From: Acidimicrobiaceae bacterium
Lineage (GTDB): Bacteria > Actinomycetota > Acidimicrobiia > Acidimicrobiales > RAAP-2
Direction of reading: 5' to 3'
Assembly: GCA_003132205.1 (NCBI GenBank)
Contig: PKWY01000029.1
Coordinates: 47,434-80,554, forward strand
Length of the DNA stretch: 33,121 nucleotides
The notes beneath the pieces are model-generated. The model saw only the letters and a list, made by a program, of their open reading frames with translations. It was not told the origin of the DNA and made no database searches. The position numbers and the translations under genes are program-made. Positions 1 through 7,576 of the stretch are shown one piece after another. Every line of letters starts with the position of its first letter. Position 1 is the stretch's first letter.

Positions 1-118
1 CGACGTAGTTGAGCGTGGCCCACTCGACGTGCTCCACGTTGCGCCAGGGTCCCTTGCGGTGGATCAGTTCGGTTCTGTAGAGACCGTTGAACGATTCGGC
101 GAGCACGTTGATGCCCCA
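1..118 (-). pseudogene. IS3-family transposase (integrase) fragment
   Basis: Read on the minus strand, about 38 codons match the late part of the DDE integrase domain of IS3-family transposases: the typical LAESFNGLYRTELIH stretch, then KGPWR and a HVEWATLNY-type motif. The fragment runs off the left edge of the window. Its upstream side is lost where IS110-derived sequence begins at about 115-120. No start codon or upstream catalytic region is present, so it is a remnant unless the part outside the window rescues it, which is unlikely because the missing part lies inside the window. The junction suggests one insertion sequence landed in another. Confidence 0.75.
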
Positions 119-135
119 ATGTGTCAAGAGTGTCT

Positions 136-765
136 TCAAGCAGCGCTGGGGAGTGCCGTTCTCGCGCGAAAATCGACCATGATCCGTCCGTAAGCTTCGC
201 GGGCAATGAAGCGCTTGAGACATCGGATGACGTCCTTCTTAGACAATCCTTCTTCGGTGCGACGAGCCACGTAAGCCTTAGTAGGTTCGTGGTGTTGCAT
301 GCGAACGATGGCGGTCCGATAGAGCGCGGCGTTCGCTTGGCGGTGTCCGTTCCAGGCGAGTCGGTGACGATTCGTCATCCCCGACGACGCTGGAATCGGC
401 GCGACACCACAGAGCTTCGCGAAGCAAGCTTCGTTGCGTACACGATCAGGATTGTCACCCATGACAATGAGGAGCTCGGCCGCAGTGTCAGGTCCGATGC
501 CAAATCCGTCACGCAGAGTCGGTGAGATCCCCTGAGTGAGGTCGTTGAGGATCGCGTCGTGCTCTTTGATCTCGAGGTCGAGAAACACCCAACGTCGCGC
601 GAGTGATCGAAGGGTGTGCTTCGTCGATGACGTGGGCCCTTCAATCTTGCCCAATCGGAATCCAGCACACTTCTCAAGGAGTGCCTTATCGCCCAAGCGG
701 TCGAGTTGCTCACGGATCTCAGGCGGTGCATTCACGACCACTGAATCCAAGTGTTGAACTACCAT
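136..765 (-). pseudogene. IS110-family transposase, C-terminal part (truncated)
   Basis: This 209-residue reading frame corresponds to the C-terminal half of an IS110/IS1111-type transposase. It contains the transposase_20 region with GFGIGPDTAAELL, a CGVAPIPASSG motif and a RHRLAWNGHRQANAALYR block, which carries the serine region of this family. The N-terminal RuvC-like DEDD domain (about 150 residues) is missing. The ATG at 765 lies in mid-protein sequence, and the frame stays open upstream into the next gene's ribosome-binding region, so the true N-terminus was deleted. It would not be active alone. It sits between the IS3 fragment and the crotonase gene at 801, marking a mobile-element boundary of the catabolic locus. 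Confidence 0.8.
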
Positions 766-800
766 GCAAGTGTCATTTAGATCGCGAGAGAGGAGCAGCG

Positions 801-1556
801 GTGGGTGAGGTAACCATGACTATCGATGAAGGCGTTGCGGTTATGACCATCTCTTCGCCCGAAGTGAAGAATGGACTCACTGCCGACATGTGTCTTCAGC
901 TCATCGAGCATTGTGACGTTATCGATGCCGACGTAAGTGTGGGTGCCGCGGTGATTCGAGGTGCTGGGGGGACTTTCTGTTCAGGTGCGGACACGCGCGC
1001 GTGGAGTGTCATGGTCGACCCTGCCAGTGAGGAGGCGTTCAAGCGCAGCTCAGAAATCTTCACGGCCTTTCAGCGGGTTGGCCACCTCAAAGTCCCTACA
1101 GTTGCCGCAGTTCGAGGAGCGGCGGTTGGAGCCGGCATGATCTTGTACTTAGTTGCTGACGTCCGGATTGTTGCACTGAACGCCCGAATCATTGCTGGAT
1201 TCCTAAGAGTCGGAATTCATCCTGGAGGAGGATTCTTTACCCTCGTTGGCAGGCTGGCAGGTCGCGAAGCAGGAGCAGCGCTCGGTTTATTCGGCGAGGA
1301 GGTGTCCGGCGAGCAGGCTGCCAGAATTGGCCTGGCGTGGGAGGCGGTCCCCGATGAGATGGTGGAAGGTCGGGCGGTAGAGTTGGCGAAGGTGGCGACA
1401 CGCGATCCGGAACTGACGCGCCAGGCGCTGGCTTCCTACAGGACCGAGCTTGGGCCACCTCAGGTGTCATGGCAAGCAGCCCTAGAGATGGAGCGTGGAA
1501 TACAAATGTGGTCCCAGCGACGACGTCAAACGCGACTCCAGCAGGAAGATTCGTAA
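801..1556 (+). CDS. Enoyl-CoA hydratase/isomerase family protein (crotonase fold)
   Basis: A 251-residue crotonase-fold protein. The GTG at 801 is preferred because a purine-rich GAGAGGAG lies about 7 bases upstream and the resulting N-terminus (GEVTMTIDEGVAVMTISSP) fits the family; ATG 816 is an alternative. The oxyanion-hole segments are visible as RGAGGTFCSGAD and RGAAVGAGM. The two glutamates used by classical hydratases (Glu144 and Glu164 of rat ECH) align with Ile and Phe here (GAGMILYLVADV and IIAGFLRVGIHPGGG), so ordinary hydration is doubtful; isomerase, hydrolase or lyase chemistry on an acyl-CoA is more likely. It is the first gene of the acyl-CoA locus, right after the IS110 remnant, so its native promoter may have been replaced. 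Confidence 0.85.
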   Translation: MGEVTMTIDEGVAVMTISSPEVKNGLTADMCLQLIEHCDVIDADVSVGAAVIRGAGGTFCSGADTRAWSVMVDPASEEAFKRSSEIFTAFQRVGHLKVPTVAAVRGAAVGAGMILYLVADVRIVALNARIIAGFLRVGIHPGGGFFTLVGRLAGREAGAALGLFGEEVSGEQAARIGLAWEAVPDEMVEGRAVELAKVATRDPELTRQALASYRTELGPPQVSWQAALEMERGIQMWSQRRRQTRLQQEDS

Positions 1557-2016
1557 GGAAAAAGACGCCACTTACCTTACTCGCGAGGACACATTGTCCC
1601 GATGTCGAACGCACGAGACCCCTGGGAAACACCCGAGTCTGGCGAACCAACCAAATTTATCGGTTTCTGAGGGGATGGTGTCACTTCGGTTTGGAGACAC
1701 GGGGAAACCTCGACCCGGTCGGTACGCCACGACGATGGAGAACTTCAAACTCCAAATGGCTCGAGAAGGGCCGGGCGCCGCCAATCCTGGGTAACCTTGC
1801 GACTCCTGCGCGTTCCGGCGGTCGTAGTGCAATCCGTGCGCGTCGTACGTAAGCGCGGAGAATCCAATTAGGAGGGATGGCTGAAAGTCGAGGTCCATTG
1901 ACCACGGCCACTCTGGTTCGAGACTCGCCATTTACGCGGAGGCTTTGGACGAGCCAACTCGGCAAGTACAGGTGAATAACAACCTGTTATGGTAACTTTC
2001 GGGCCAGAGGAGAAGC
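1557..2016. other. Intergenic stretch without a recognisable gene
   Basis: No reading frame here resembles a protein I know, and no RNA gene is visible. Several overlapping frames on both strands are open, as is common in GC-rich DNA. The only structured element is the palindrome at 1976-1990 just before the next gene. The length is unusual for a tightly packed locus and may be decayed sequence. Confidence 0.5.
1976..1990. promoter_or_regulatory. Candidate operator: ATAACA-ACC-TGTTAT palindrome
   Basis: A perfect 6-bp inverted repeat with a 3-base spacer, centred about 34 bases before the ATG at 2017. A second, overlapping palindrome GTTA-TGG-TAAC occupies 1987-1997. The position suits a repressor site over a promoter or transcription start. 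The cognate regulator is not identifiable; no TetR or MarR gene lies in this part of the window. Confidence 0.35.
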
Positions 2017-2457
2017 ATGGATCAAGCGGAATTGAGGGACATCACAGAGATTGAGCAACTGCTTGCTCGCTATGCGGTCTCAATGACCAAAGGCGATATC
2101 GAGGCTGTGCTGGAAGTCTTCACGCATAACGGTACCTATAGCGCATTCGGAGCAACTTACGGGGTGCACGACTTCCCGTCGTTGGCGACGGCGGCTCCGC
2201 AAGGGCTGTTTCTCACGGGCACGCCACAAGTCGAGCTCAAGGGAGACTCCGCAACTGGTTATCAGCCTCTCTGCTTCGTGGAACAGACGAACCATGACAT
2301 GCGACTGGGCTGGTACACGGACGAGTATCTGCGAGTCGCCGGTGCGTGGCGGCTGCATCGGCGCTCGATGACATTCCTTCGTCGTAATGGGGCGCGTGAT
2401 TCTGGTCGCCCCCACGACCCCCGGCGGCCCGAACCGACGGTCGCCAGCGCAGGCTGA
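2017..2457 (+). CDS. NTF2/SnoaL-like domain protein, copy 1
   Basis: A 146-residue protein of the NTF2-like superfamily (SnoaL/ketosteroid-isomerase/limonene-epoxide-hydrolase fold). It opens with a family-typical helix (ITEIEQLLARYAVSMTKGDI) followed by EAVLEVFTHNGTYSAFG, the cone-shaped pocket scaffold, and closes with WRLHRRSMTFLRR. RBS AGAGGAG lies about 6 bases before the ATG. Members act as isomerases, cyclases, hydrolases or non-catalytic binding partners in steroid, terpenoid and aromatic pathways; the specific reaction cannot be read from sequence. A close paralogue lies at 5031-5477, sharing the N-terminal block, the TGTP and ATGYQPL motifs and the RRMTFLRR-like end. The C-terminal tail here (after about residue 128) is rich in Pro and Arg and may be disordered. 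Confidence 0.8.
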   Translation: MDQAELRDITEIEQLLARYAVSMTKGDIEAVLEVFTHNGTYSAFGATYGVHDFPSLATAAPQGLFLTGTPQVELKGDSATGYQPLCFVEQTNHDMRLGWYTDEYLRVAGAWRLHRRSMTFLRRNGARDSGRPHDPRRPEPTVASAG

Positions 2458-2566
2458 TTTTTCCGCACACGCGCAATTGTCAACGTGCGCGATTTTCGTG
2501 GCCGCTCCCGCAGTGATCACCAAGGCTGTTGGTCCGAGCAATGATTTGCGCCGTTACTTGCATTAC

Positions 2567-2600
2567 CTTCGACCGCGGCGCGACGGTTGTCAGGTCGAAG
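2567..2600. repeat. 8-bp inverted repeat (possible RNA hairpin)
   Basis: CTTCGACC at 2567-2574 pairs perfectly with GGTCGAAG at 2593-2600 across an 18-base loop, which itself holds an ACCG/CGGT inner stem. It could form a stable stem-loop in RNA in the leader between two genes. There is no T run, so a rho-independent terminator is unlikely; a processing or leader structure is possible. Confidence 0.3.
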
Positions 2601-2773
2601 TTCTCAAAGAATTGCTCGCGGGAGGAGACTTTCTCTGAGAGCACGCGTCAAGTGCGACGTCGTCGCGCCCCTCGGGCGAATCGTATGTCGACGTGTCTCA
2701 TGAATGTCGGTAGGACCTCCGACGGATTCGCTGATCGACATGGCTACGCCGGTTCGAAATCAGAGCGCGAGCC

Positions 2774-2816
2774 TTGACTGAGAGCGTTATTCTTCTGTGA
2801 TATCAATGTCGATATC
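2774..2816 (+). promoter_or_regulatory. Candidate promoter with overlapping GATATC-N6-GATATC operator
   Basis: A -35-like TTGACT (2774-2779) is followed after 18 bases by a -10-like TGATAT (2798-2803). The inverted repeat GATATC (2799-2804) / GATATC (2811-2816) overlaps the -10 and expected start site, as a repressor site would. It lies 17 bases before the ATG at 2834, immediately before the AGGAGGG ribosome-binding site, so the leader would be short. Confidence 0.4.
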
Positions 2817-2833
2817 GATAATAGGAGGGTTGA

Positions 2834-3601
2834 ATGAAGCCGCGAATATTTGAGGCTCTAGAGGTTGAGATGGATGGGTCGACGGCGGTGGTGCGCCTCA
2901 ACAGGCCCGAAGCGCTCAACGCCGCCGATAGAACAATGCATCGCGAGATCTCAATTGTTTGGCAGGATCTCGCCGACGATCCAGACTTGCGCAGCATTGT
3001 GTTGACCGGGAATGGAAGGGCCTTCAGTGCCGGGGGCGATTTCGGCCTACTTCAGTCGATGATGGACCCGGTGGTCAGGAAGCAGGTGATGGACGAATCT
3101 CGGGTGTTGGTGAGAAGCCTCGTCAGTGTGCCGGTGCCCATCATCGCCGCGGTTAATGGTCCGGCCGTAGGTCTGGGCTGCAGCCTCGCCTCCCTCTGCG
3201 ACATGGTGGTGATGGCCGAAGATGCCTACTTCGCAGACCCCCACGTCAGTATGGGCCTCGTTGCCGCCGACGGGGGCGTGTTCACGTGGCCTGAAGTCAT
3301 GGGACTTCACAAGGTGAAGGAGTTGCTGTTGCTTGGCGGCAGGGTCACGTCAGACGAAGCCCTACTGCTTGGGCTGGCAAATCGCGTCGTTCCCGGCGAC
3401 ACGTGCTTCGAGGTGGCGCTCGGAATCGCGAAGAAGCTGGCGAGCCTTCCGCCCCAGGCGGTACGAGAGACGAAGTTCATACTCAACACGCCCATGCGTC
3501 GGCGCATCGAAGCGGAGGTTGACGCCGCCGTTGACGCCGAGTCTCGATCGTTCGACACTGAGATCTTCAAGAGCAACTTGGCCGCGGCTGTGAATCGCTG
3601 A
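2834..3601 (+). CDS. Enoyl-CoA hydratase/isomerase family protein (crotonase fold)
   Basis: A 255-residue crotonase-fold protein with a strong RBS (AGGAGGG, 7 bases before ATG). Acyl-CoA oxyanion-hole motifs are present: GNGRAFSAGGDFG and NGPAVGLGCS. The canonical catalytic glutamates are again replaced: the Glu144 position is Ser in GLGCSLASLCDM and the Glu164 position is His in ADPHVSMGLVAADGG. This His variant (ADPHV...G) is a recurrent actinobacterial crotonase subgroup whose members often sit in aromatic, terpenoid or steroid degradation clusters. It likely acts on a CoA thioester in the cytoplasm, but calling it a hydratase would be unsafe. The luciferase-like oxidoreductase follows after a 67-base gap and is probably co-transcribed. 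Confidence 0.87.
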   Translation: MKPRIFEALEVEMDGSTAVVRLNRPEALNAADRTMHREISIVWQDLADDPDLRSIVLTGNGRAFSAGGDFGLLQSMMDPVVRKQVMDESRVLVRSLVSVPVPIIAAVNGPAVGLGCSLASLCDMVVMAEDAYFADPHVSMGLVAADGGVFTWPEVMGLHKVKELLLLGGRVTSDEALLLGLANRVVPGDTCFEVALGIAKKLASLPPQAVRETKFILNTPMRRRIEAEVDAAVDAESRSFDTEIFKSNLAAAVNR

Positions 3602-3668
3602 CTCGTGAAGTGTCAACTCGGTTCACGACCCCACGCTCAGATCGTTGTCGTCGAAAGGTGAGAGTGAC

Positions 3669-4544
3669 GTGAAGATCGGTCTCTATTCGTCAGTCAGCAC
3701 CTCGGCCAATGTCGACGCCGTCGTGAAGGAAATAGGCCGCAGTGCCGATGCGGGGCTGAGCAGCTACTGGGCCGCCATGTTGACGGGACAAGACACCCTC
3801 ACGACGCTGGCGGTCGCTGGAACGAAGGTGCCGAACATCGAACTCGCTACTGGCGTCGTGCCGATTCCGCTGCGCACTCCCTTCGCCCTCGCCCAACAAG
3901 TGGCGACGATCCAGCACGTGACCGGGCGACGATTCGCACTTGGCGTCGGCACATCTCATGAGGCGTTCGTGCGCGACCACTTCGGTGGCGAGTGGGACCG
4001 ACCGGTGCAGCGCGCCCGTGAGTACATCATCGCCCTCAGGGACGTTCTCGACCGGGCGGCGGCTGGCGAGTATCCGTTTCCTCTAGCGCCCGTTCCTCAG
4101 GTGCTGTTAGGAGCCGTGAACCCGCAAATGGTGGCCGCAGCTGTAGAACTGGCAGACGGCCTCGTGACATGGGCCGCGGGCGTGGTCACGCTGCAGGAGG
4201 TCATCGGCACTGCCCTTTCCGGGCGAGTTGCGCCGTTTCGGGTGGTGGTGGGCCTCCCCCTCTGTGTCACGGACAACACATCTGAGGCACGCGAGCGGAT
4301 CACGCGACTCATGGGTGCCCACGACGGGCACCCGAGTTATCAAAAGGTCTTTCGACGCGAGGGCGCCGGTGGCCTAGCGGACGTCTCGCTCGTTGGCTCG
4401 GAGGCCGAGTTGGCGGAGAGGATCTCCGAATTGGAAGATGCAGGCGCCACCGATTTCACCCCTCACGTCGTCGTCGGATCGCAAGGGGAGCGAACTCGAA
4501 CGTGGGAGTTTCTCGCACAACTCGCCACTGACGCCGCGCGCTGA
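3669..4544 (+). CDS. LLM-class (luciferase-like) F420/flavin-dependent oxidoreductase
   Basis: A 291-residue TIM-barrel protein of the bacterial luciferase-like superfamily. The GTG at 3669 is preferred: it has a GGTGAGAG ribosome-binding site upstream and gives the family-typical MKIGLYSSV N-terminus; a TTG at 3645 extends the frame by 8 residues without a good RBS. Recognisable segments are ELATGVVPIPLRTPFALAQQVATIQHVTGRRFALGVG (read as two adjoining blocks), the cofactor-proximal strands and helices of the family, and the C-terminal VVVGSQGERTRTWEFL region. Members use F420 or FMN to reduce or oxidise small molecules. In actinobacterial catabolic loci they often act on ketones, alcohols or CoA thioesters. 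Cofactor choice cannot be fixed from sequence alone. Confidence 0.85.
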   Translation: MKIGLYSSVSTSANVDAVVKEIGRSADAGLSSYWAAMLTGQDTLTTLAVAGTKVPNIELATGVVPIPLRTPFALAQQVATIQHVTGRRFALGVGTSHEAFVRDHFGGEWDRPVQRAREYIIALRDVLDRAAAGEYPFPLAPVPQVLLGAVNPQMVAAAVELADGLVTWAAGVVTLQEVIGTALSGRVAPFRVVVGLPLCVTDNTSEARERITRLMGAHDGHPSYQKVFRREGAGGLADVSLVGSEAELAERISELEDAGATDFTPHVVVGSQGERTRTWEFLAQLATDAAR

Positions 4545-5030
4545 GCGCCCAGGGACGCAAAGCCGGACGCAAAGCCGGACGCGACTCCCGGGGCTTCACG
4601 GATGCTCGTCGGGCAACTCCGTCGGCGAAATCCGAGGGTTTCCCGTGCTGTGACCGGCATCGCCAACTAGTGATCCACGCGTTTGGCGACGGGAGCGAAC
4701 CGTTCGCCCACGTAATACCGTTTCGGAGAAACCCACCGCGTCCGCAGCCCTTGCACAGCTCGCCGTCTCGTCGCGGATGGTGCCGTTGGTACGAATGTCG
4801 ACCCTCTTCGACGCCTCGCGAGGTCGGGTGTCGTGTTGGCCAGGCACAGGTTCATCGAGTGTGGATCCGCGAACAATGGCACGTTTGCTTTCGATGTCGA
4901 TATTAAGATTATTGGGATAGCATGACGACGGTGAGCATTTGTTGGCGAATCCAGTCGCTCGAGGAGAGCGATACGGATCGCCACCAGCACGTGCGTGCCG
5001 TATTGAGATCTTCGTAGGGGGAGGACGTAG
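4545..5030. other. Intergenic region, no gene recognised
   Basis: No frame has recognisable protein similarity, although a long minus-strand frame is open through this region and into the NTF2 gene, as often happens opposite GC-rich genes. A 12-bp tandem repeat lies at 4554-4582. An AT-richer patch at about 4890-4915 may carry the promoter of the gene at 5031, but no convincing -35/-10 pair can be named. Confidence 0.5.
4554..4582. repeat. 12-bp tandem repeat
   Basis: GACGCAAAGCCG occurs at 4554-4565 and again at 4566-4577, followed by the partial unit GACGC. It begins 9 bases after the stop codon of the oxidoreductase gene. It is a short sequence-slippage repeat with no evident function. 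Confidence 0.75.
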
Positions 5031-5477
5031 ATGGCTCTTAGTGATTCGGACGTGTCGGACATCGTCGAGATTGAACAACTGTTGGCACGTTATGCCGTCT
5101 GCATGACCCGCGATGACATCGAGGCGCTGCTCGATGTCTTCACCAGTGATGGCGCGTACAGCGCATTCGGAGCCAGTTACACCGTTGCGGATTTTCCGGC
5201 GATGATCGCCACCGCGCCGAAGGGGCTCTTCATGACTGGCACGCCCATGATTGAGCTCCACGGCGACACTGCGACCGGTTACCAACCTCTCCTCTTCGTG
5301 ATCCAGACGACCCATCGGATGCGGATTGGCTATTGGACGGATACCTACCACCGCACCGAGAAAGGCTGGCGACTGCACCGACGGTTTATGACCTTCCTGC
5401 GCCGTAGCGGTGAGCGCGACTCGGGTCAACCGCACGGTACGGGCAGCGAGGACGCGATGCCCGACGAACAAGACTGA
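5031..5477 (+). CDS. NTF2/SnoaL-like domain protein, copy 2
   Basis: A 148-residue paralogue of the protein at 2017-2457, with a strong AGGGGGAGG ribosome-binding site about 7 bases before the ATG. The two align without large gaps: IVEIEQLLARYAVCMTRDDIEA against ITEIEQLLARYAVSMTKGDIEA (each shown only in part), the shared FTxxGxYSAFGA, the TGTP and ATGYQPL motifs, and a common WRLHRR...MTFLRR end. The NTF2-like fold gives a deep hydrophobic pocket suited to steroid- or terpenoid-sized ligands. The stop is 9 bases before the acyl-CoA dehydrogenase start, so the three genes 5031-7576 form one operon. This suggests the protein works on or with the dehydrogenase's substrate. Confidence 0.82.
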   Translation: MALSDSDVSDIVEIEQLLARYAVCMTRDDIEALLDVFTSDGAYSAFGASYTVADFPAMIATAPKGLFMTGTPMIELHGDTATGYQPLLFVIQTTHRMRIGYWTDTYHRTEKGWRLHRRFMTFLRRSGERDSGQPHGTGSEDAMPDEQD

Positions 5478-5486
5478 CCGCTGACG

Positions 5487-6617
5487 GTGGACCTCGACAC
5501 ATATCGCACGGGGTTGGACCAGTGGCTGGATGAGCACGTTGCCGAGTTGACGCCTCCGTACGCGGGGGTTGGAACCATGCAGGAGCGCGTCGATCACTTA
5601 TCGAAAGTGAGGCGGCTTTGCTTCGAAACTGGATGGGCGCGATGGGGTTGGCCCGAGGAGGTGGGCGGACTCGGCGGATCGACGATCTTGCGGGCATATC
5701 TCGGTGAAGCGTTGGCCTCGCGCGGACTTGTCGACCCCAACTTTTACTCGACGCCTGAGGTTCTCGCTCCCGCCGTCATTCGCGCCGCTGATCCGCGCCT
5801 GGCCGCCGAGTTCGTACCGTTGCTGCTGAGCGGCGAAGAATACTGGTGCCAGGGCTTCTCCGAGCCTGGCAGTGGGAGCGATCTCGCCTCCCTCTCTTGT
5901 CGTGCGACGCGGGGCGAAGATGGTTGGCGAGTGACGGGCCAGAAGGTGTGGACGAGTTTTGCCCAGTTCGCCCAGCGCTGTGTCCTTCTCGTCCGCACGG
6001 GGACACAGGAGTCGGCCCATCGCGGCATCACCGTGCTCTTCGTCGACATGGACACCCCAGGCATCACAATTAGGCCTCTGGCCACCATCGACGGGAGCGA
6101 GGAGTTTGCTGAAGTCTTCTTCGACGACGTCCCCGTCCCGTTCGAGCGCACCGTGGGTAAACCGGATGGTGGATGGGCAGTGGCCATGGACATCCTGCCA
6201 GACGAACGCAGCACCTCCCTCTGGCACCGCGGAGCGATCCTCAACCGGCAGATGGACGAACTTCTCGCCAAGGCGCCCGCCGAAAGCCTTAGTCCCACCG
6301 CCGTCGGCGAAACCGCCCAGTTGCTGCTCGGCTTCCGCGCGCGGTCAAGGGCCACCCAGTACCGACTGGCGAGCGGCGAGCGAATCGGTGCCGAAACGTC
6401 GATCGATAAGGTGCTCCTCGCAAGTGCCGAGCAGGCGGTCTTGGATCTGGTGCTGGAGGGTCTTTCCCAACAACTCGTGTTAGGTGACGACGCCATCTCC
6501 GCACAGTGGCGGGCCGACTTCTTCTTCTCCAGAGCGGCATCGATCTACGGAGGAAGCGCCGAGATCCAGCGCAACGTGATTGCCCGCCGCCTCTTAGACC
6601 TAGGGCCCGACCGATGA
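5487..6617 (+). CDS. Acyl-CoA dehydrogenase, alpha-type subunit
   Basis: A 376-residue acyl-CoA dehydrogenase with the three-part fold: N-terminal helices, middle beta domain (GFSEPGSGSDLASL flavin/substrate motif near residue 125-140; GQKVWTSFAQFA) and C-terminal helices ending IYGGSAEIQRNVIARRLL. The FAD-dependent reaction introduces a 2,3-double bond into an acyl-CoA. In the C-terminal motif the position of the MCAD catalytic Glu376 is Gly (IYGGS rather than IYEGT), as in the subunits of actinobacterial heterotetrameric enzymes such as the FadE26-FadE27 type. The GTG start is 9 bases after the NTF2-like gene. Its stop overlaps the start of the partner subunit (ATGA), indicating translational coupling and complex formation. 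Confidence 0.9.
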   Translation: MDLDTYRTGLDQWLDEHVAELTPPYAGVGTMQERVDHLSKVRRLCFETGWARWGWPEEVGGLGGSTILRAYLGEALASRGLVDPNFYSTPEVLAPAVIRAADPRLAAEFVPLLLSGEEYWCQGFSEPGSGSDLASLSCRATRGEDGWRVTGQKVWTSFAQFAQRCVLLVRTGTQESAHRGITVLFVDMDTPGITIRPLATIDGSEEFAEVFFDDVPVPFERTVGKPDGGWAVAMDILPDERSTSLWHRGAILNRQMDELLAKAPAESLSPTAVGETAQLLLGFRARSRATQYRLASGERIGAETSIDKVLLASAEQAVLDLVLEGLSQQLVLGDDAISAQWRADFFFSRAASIYGGSAEIQRNVIARRLLDLGPDR

Positions 6618-7576
6618 TGGAGGAATCCGATCTCGAGCTCTTCGCCCAGAGCCTCCGTCAGGCAATCGATCGTCATAAGGGTGAGAACCTTGACGCTGCG
6701 CTCGCAGAGATCGGCTGGTTCGACGCCCTCGCGACAGACGCACAGACTGCCATTGCTGCATTGTTTCCCATCTTGGGAACTGCGAATGCCTCTTCGACCG
6801 CGCTGGAAGGCGTCTTGGCCGTCCGACTCAACGCCTCTTCTGGGCCGGGGCGGGTAGTGCTTCCTGCGCTTGACGGATGGGAGCCACCAGGCGTGCGTGA
6901 CGGTGACCTCCTGACGGTCCGCGGGCTTCTCATGGGGCCGGTCGACGACGGCGAGGTTCTCGTCATCGTTGCCAACGGCGCGGACGGGGGCGCCGCCGCC
7001 GCCGCCGTCTCTTCCTCCCTTCTCAATTTTCGCACGGTCGGTGGGATGGACCCTGCAGCGAGGTTGATGGAGGTCACTGGCGAACTGCCATGCCCTGAGC
7101 TCTCCTCTGTCGAGCAGGACACCTGGGAGCAGGCCATCGCACTGGGGCGGCTCGCTATCGGCTATCAGATCGTCGGCGCAGCGCGAGCGATGCTGGAACT
7201 TGCCCGTGACCATGCGCTCAATCGCGTCCAGTTCGGTCAGCCGATTGCACGTTTTCAGGCACTACGGCACCGTTTGGCCGAGACTCTCGTGGCCATCGAG
7301 GGAGCCGAGGCGGTGCTCGAGGCGGGCGTCGCCAATACCACTCCATTCCTTGCTGCGAACGCCAAAGCAATCGCCGGGCGGGCAGGGAGAACGGCGTGTC
7401 GTCACTGCCAGCAGGTACTGGCCGGCATTGGTTATACCTCGGAACACGAATTCCACCGGTACATGAAGCGCACGATAGTTTTGGACAGCATTCTCGGGTC
7501 CACCGCCCGGCTGACTCATGACATCGGCGCGCAGCTCCTCAGCGTCGGCCACCTTCCGGAGTCATTGCCGCTGTGA
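6614..7576 (+). CDS. Acyl-CoA dehydrogenase, beta-type (partner) subunit
   Basis: A 320-residue, shorter and more divergent acyl-CoA dehydrogenase. The ATG at 6614 overlaps the stop of the upstream subunit by 4 bases; the frame also opens earlier, but that part lies inside the alpha gene. The N-terminal and middle domains are reduced. The C-terminal domain retains family motifs: ARDHALNRVQFGQPIARFQALRHRLAE (two blocks) and a closing GIGYTSEHEFHRYMKR, the form typical of partner FadE chains. In established alpha2-beta2 enzymes of steroid catabolism only one side binds FAD productively. The alanine-rich run near residues 115-125 is a small lineage-specific insert. It probably forms an obligate heteromer with 5487-6617. 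Confidence 0.87.
   Translation: MMEESDLELFAQSLRQAIDRHKGENLDAALAEIGWFDALATDAQTAIAALFPILGTANASSTALEGVLAVRLNASSGPGRVVLPALDGWEPPGVRDGDLLTVRGLLMGPVDDGEVLVIVANGADGGAAAAAVSSSLLNFRTVGGMDPAARLMEVTGELPCPELSSVEQDTWEQAIALGRLAIGYQIVGAARAMLELARDHALNRVQFGQPIARFQALRHRLAETLVAIEGAEAVLEAGVANTTPFLAANAKAIAGRAGRTACRHCQQVLAGIGYTSEHEFHRYMKRTIVLDSILGSTARLTHDIGAQLLSVGHLPESLPL

Larger units (their letters stand above)
2458..2833. other. Intergenic region with hairpins
   Basis: No convincing gene. It contains a short inverted repeat CGCGCA/TGCGCG at 2470-2491 just after the stop of the NTF2-like gene (a weak candidate terminator, without a clear T tract), an 8-bp perfect inverted repeat at 2567-2600, and the promoter and operator-like sequences of the next gene at 2774-2816. 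Confidence 0.5.

Noticed and set aside
2470..2491. CGCGCA/TGCGCG inverted repeat as a rho-independent terminator
   Set aside because: The stem is only 6 bp with a 10-base loop and is followed by GATTTTCG rather than a T tract; kept only as a weak note in the intergenic entry.
2806..4903. Shared 10-mer ATGTCGATAT upstream of the second crotonase gene (2806-2815) and upstream of NTF2-like copy 2 (4894-4903) as a common operator
   Set aside because: A 10-base match between two gaps of about 400 bases has a fair chance of arising randomly, and the palindromic partner half seen at 2799 is missing in the second place.
4596..5597. Long open minus-strand frame (333 codons) as a gene
   Set aside because: It runs opposite the NTF2-like gene and the start of the acyl-CoA dehydrogenase gene, has no recognisable domain and no credible RBS; open antisense frames are common in GC-rich coding DNA.
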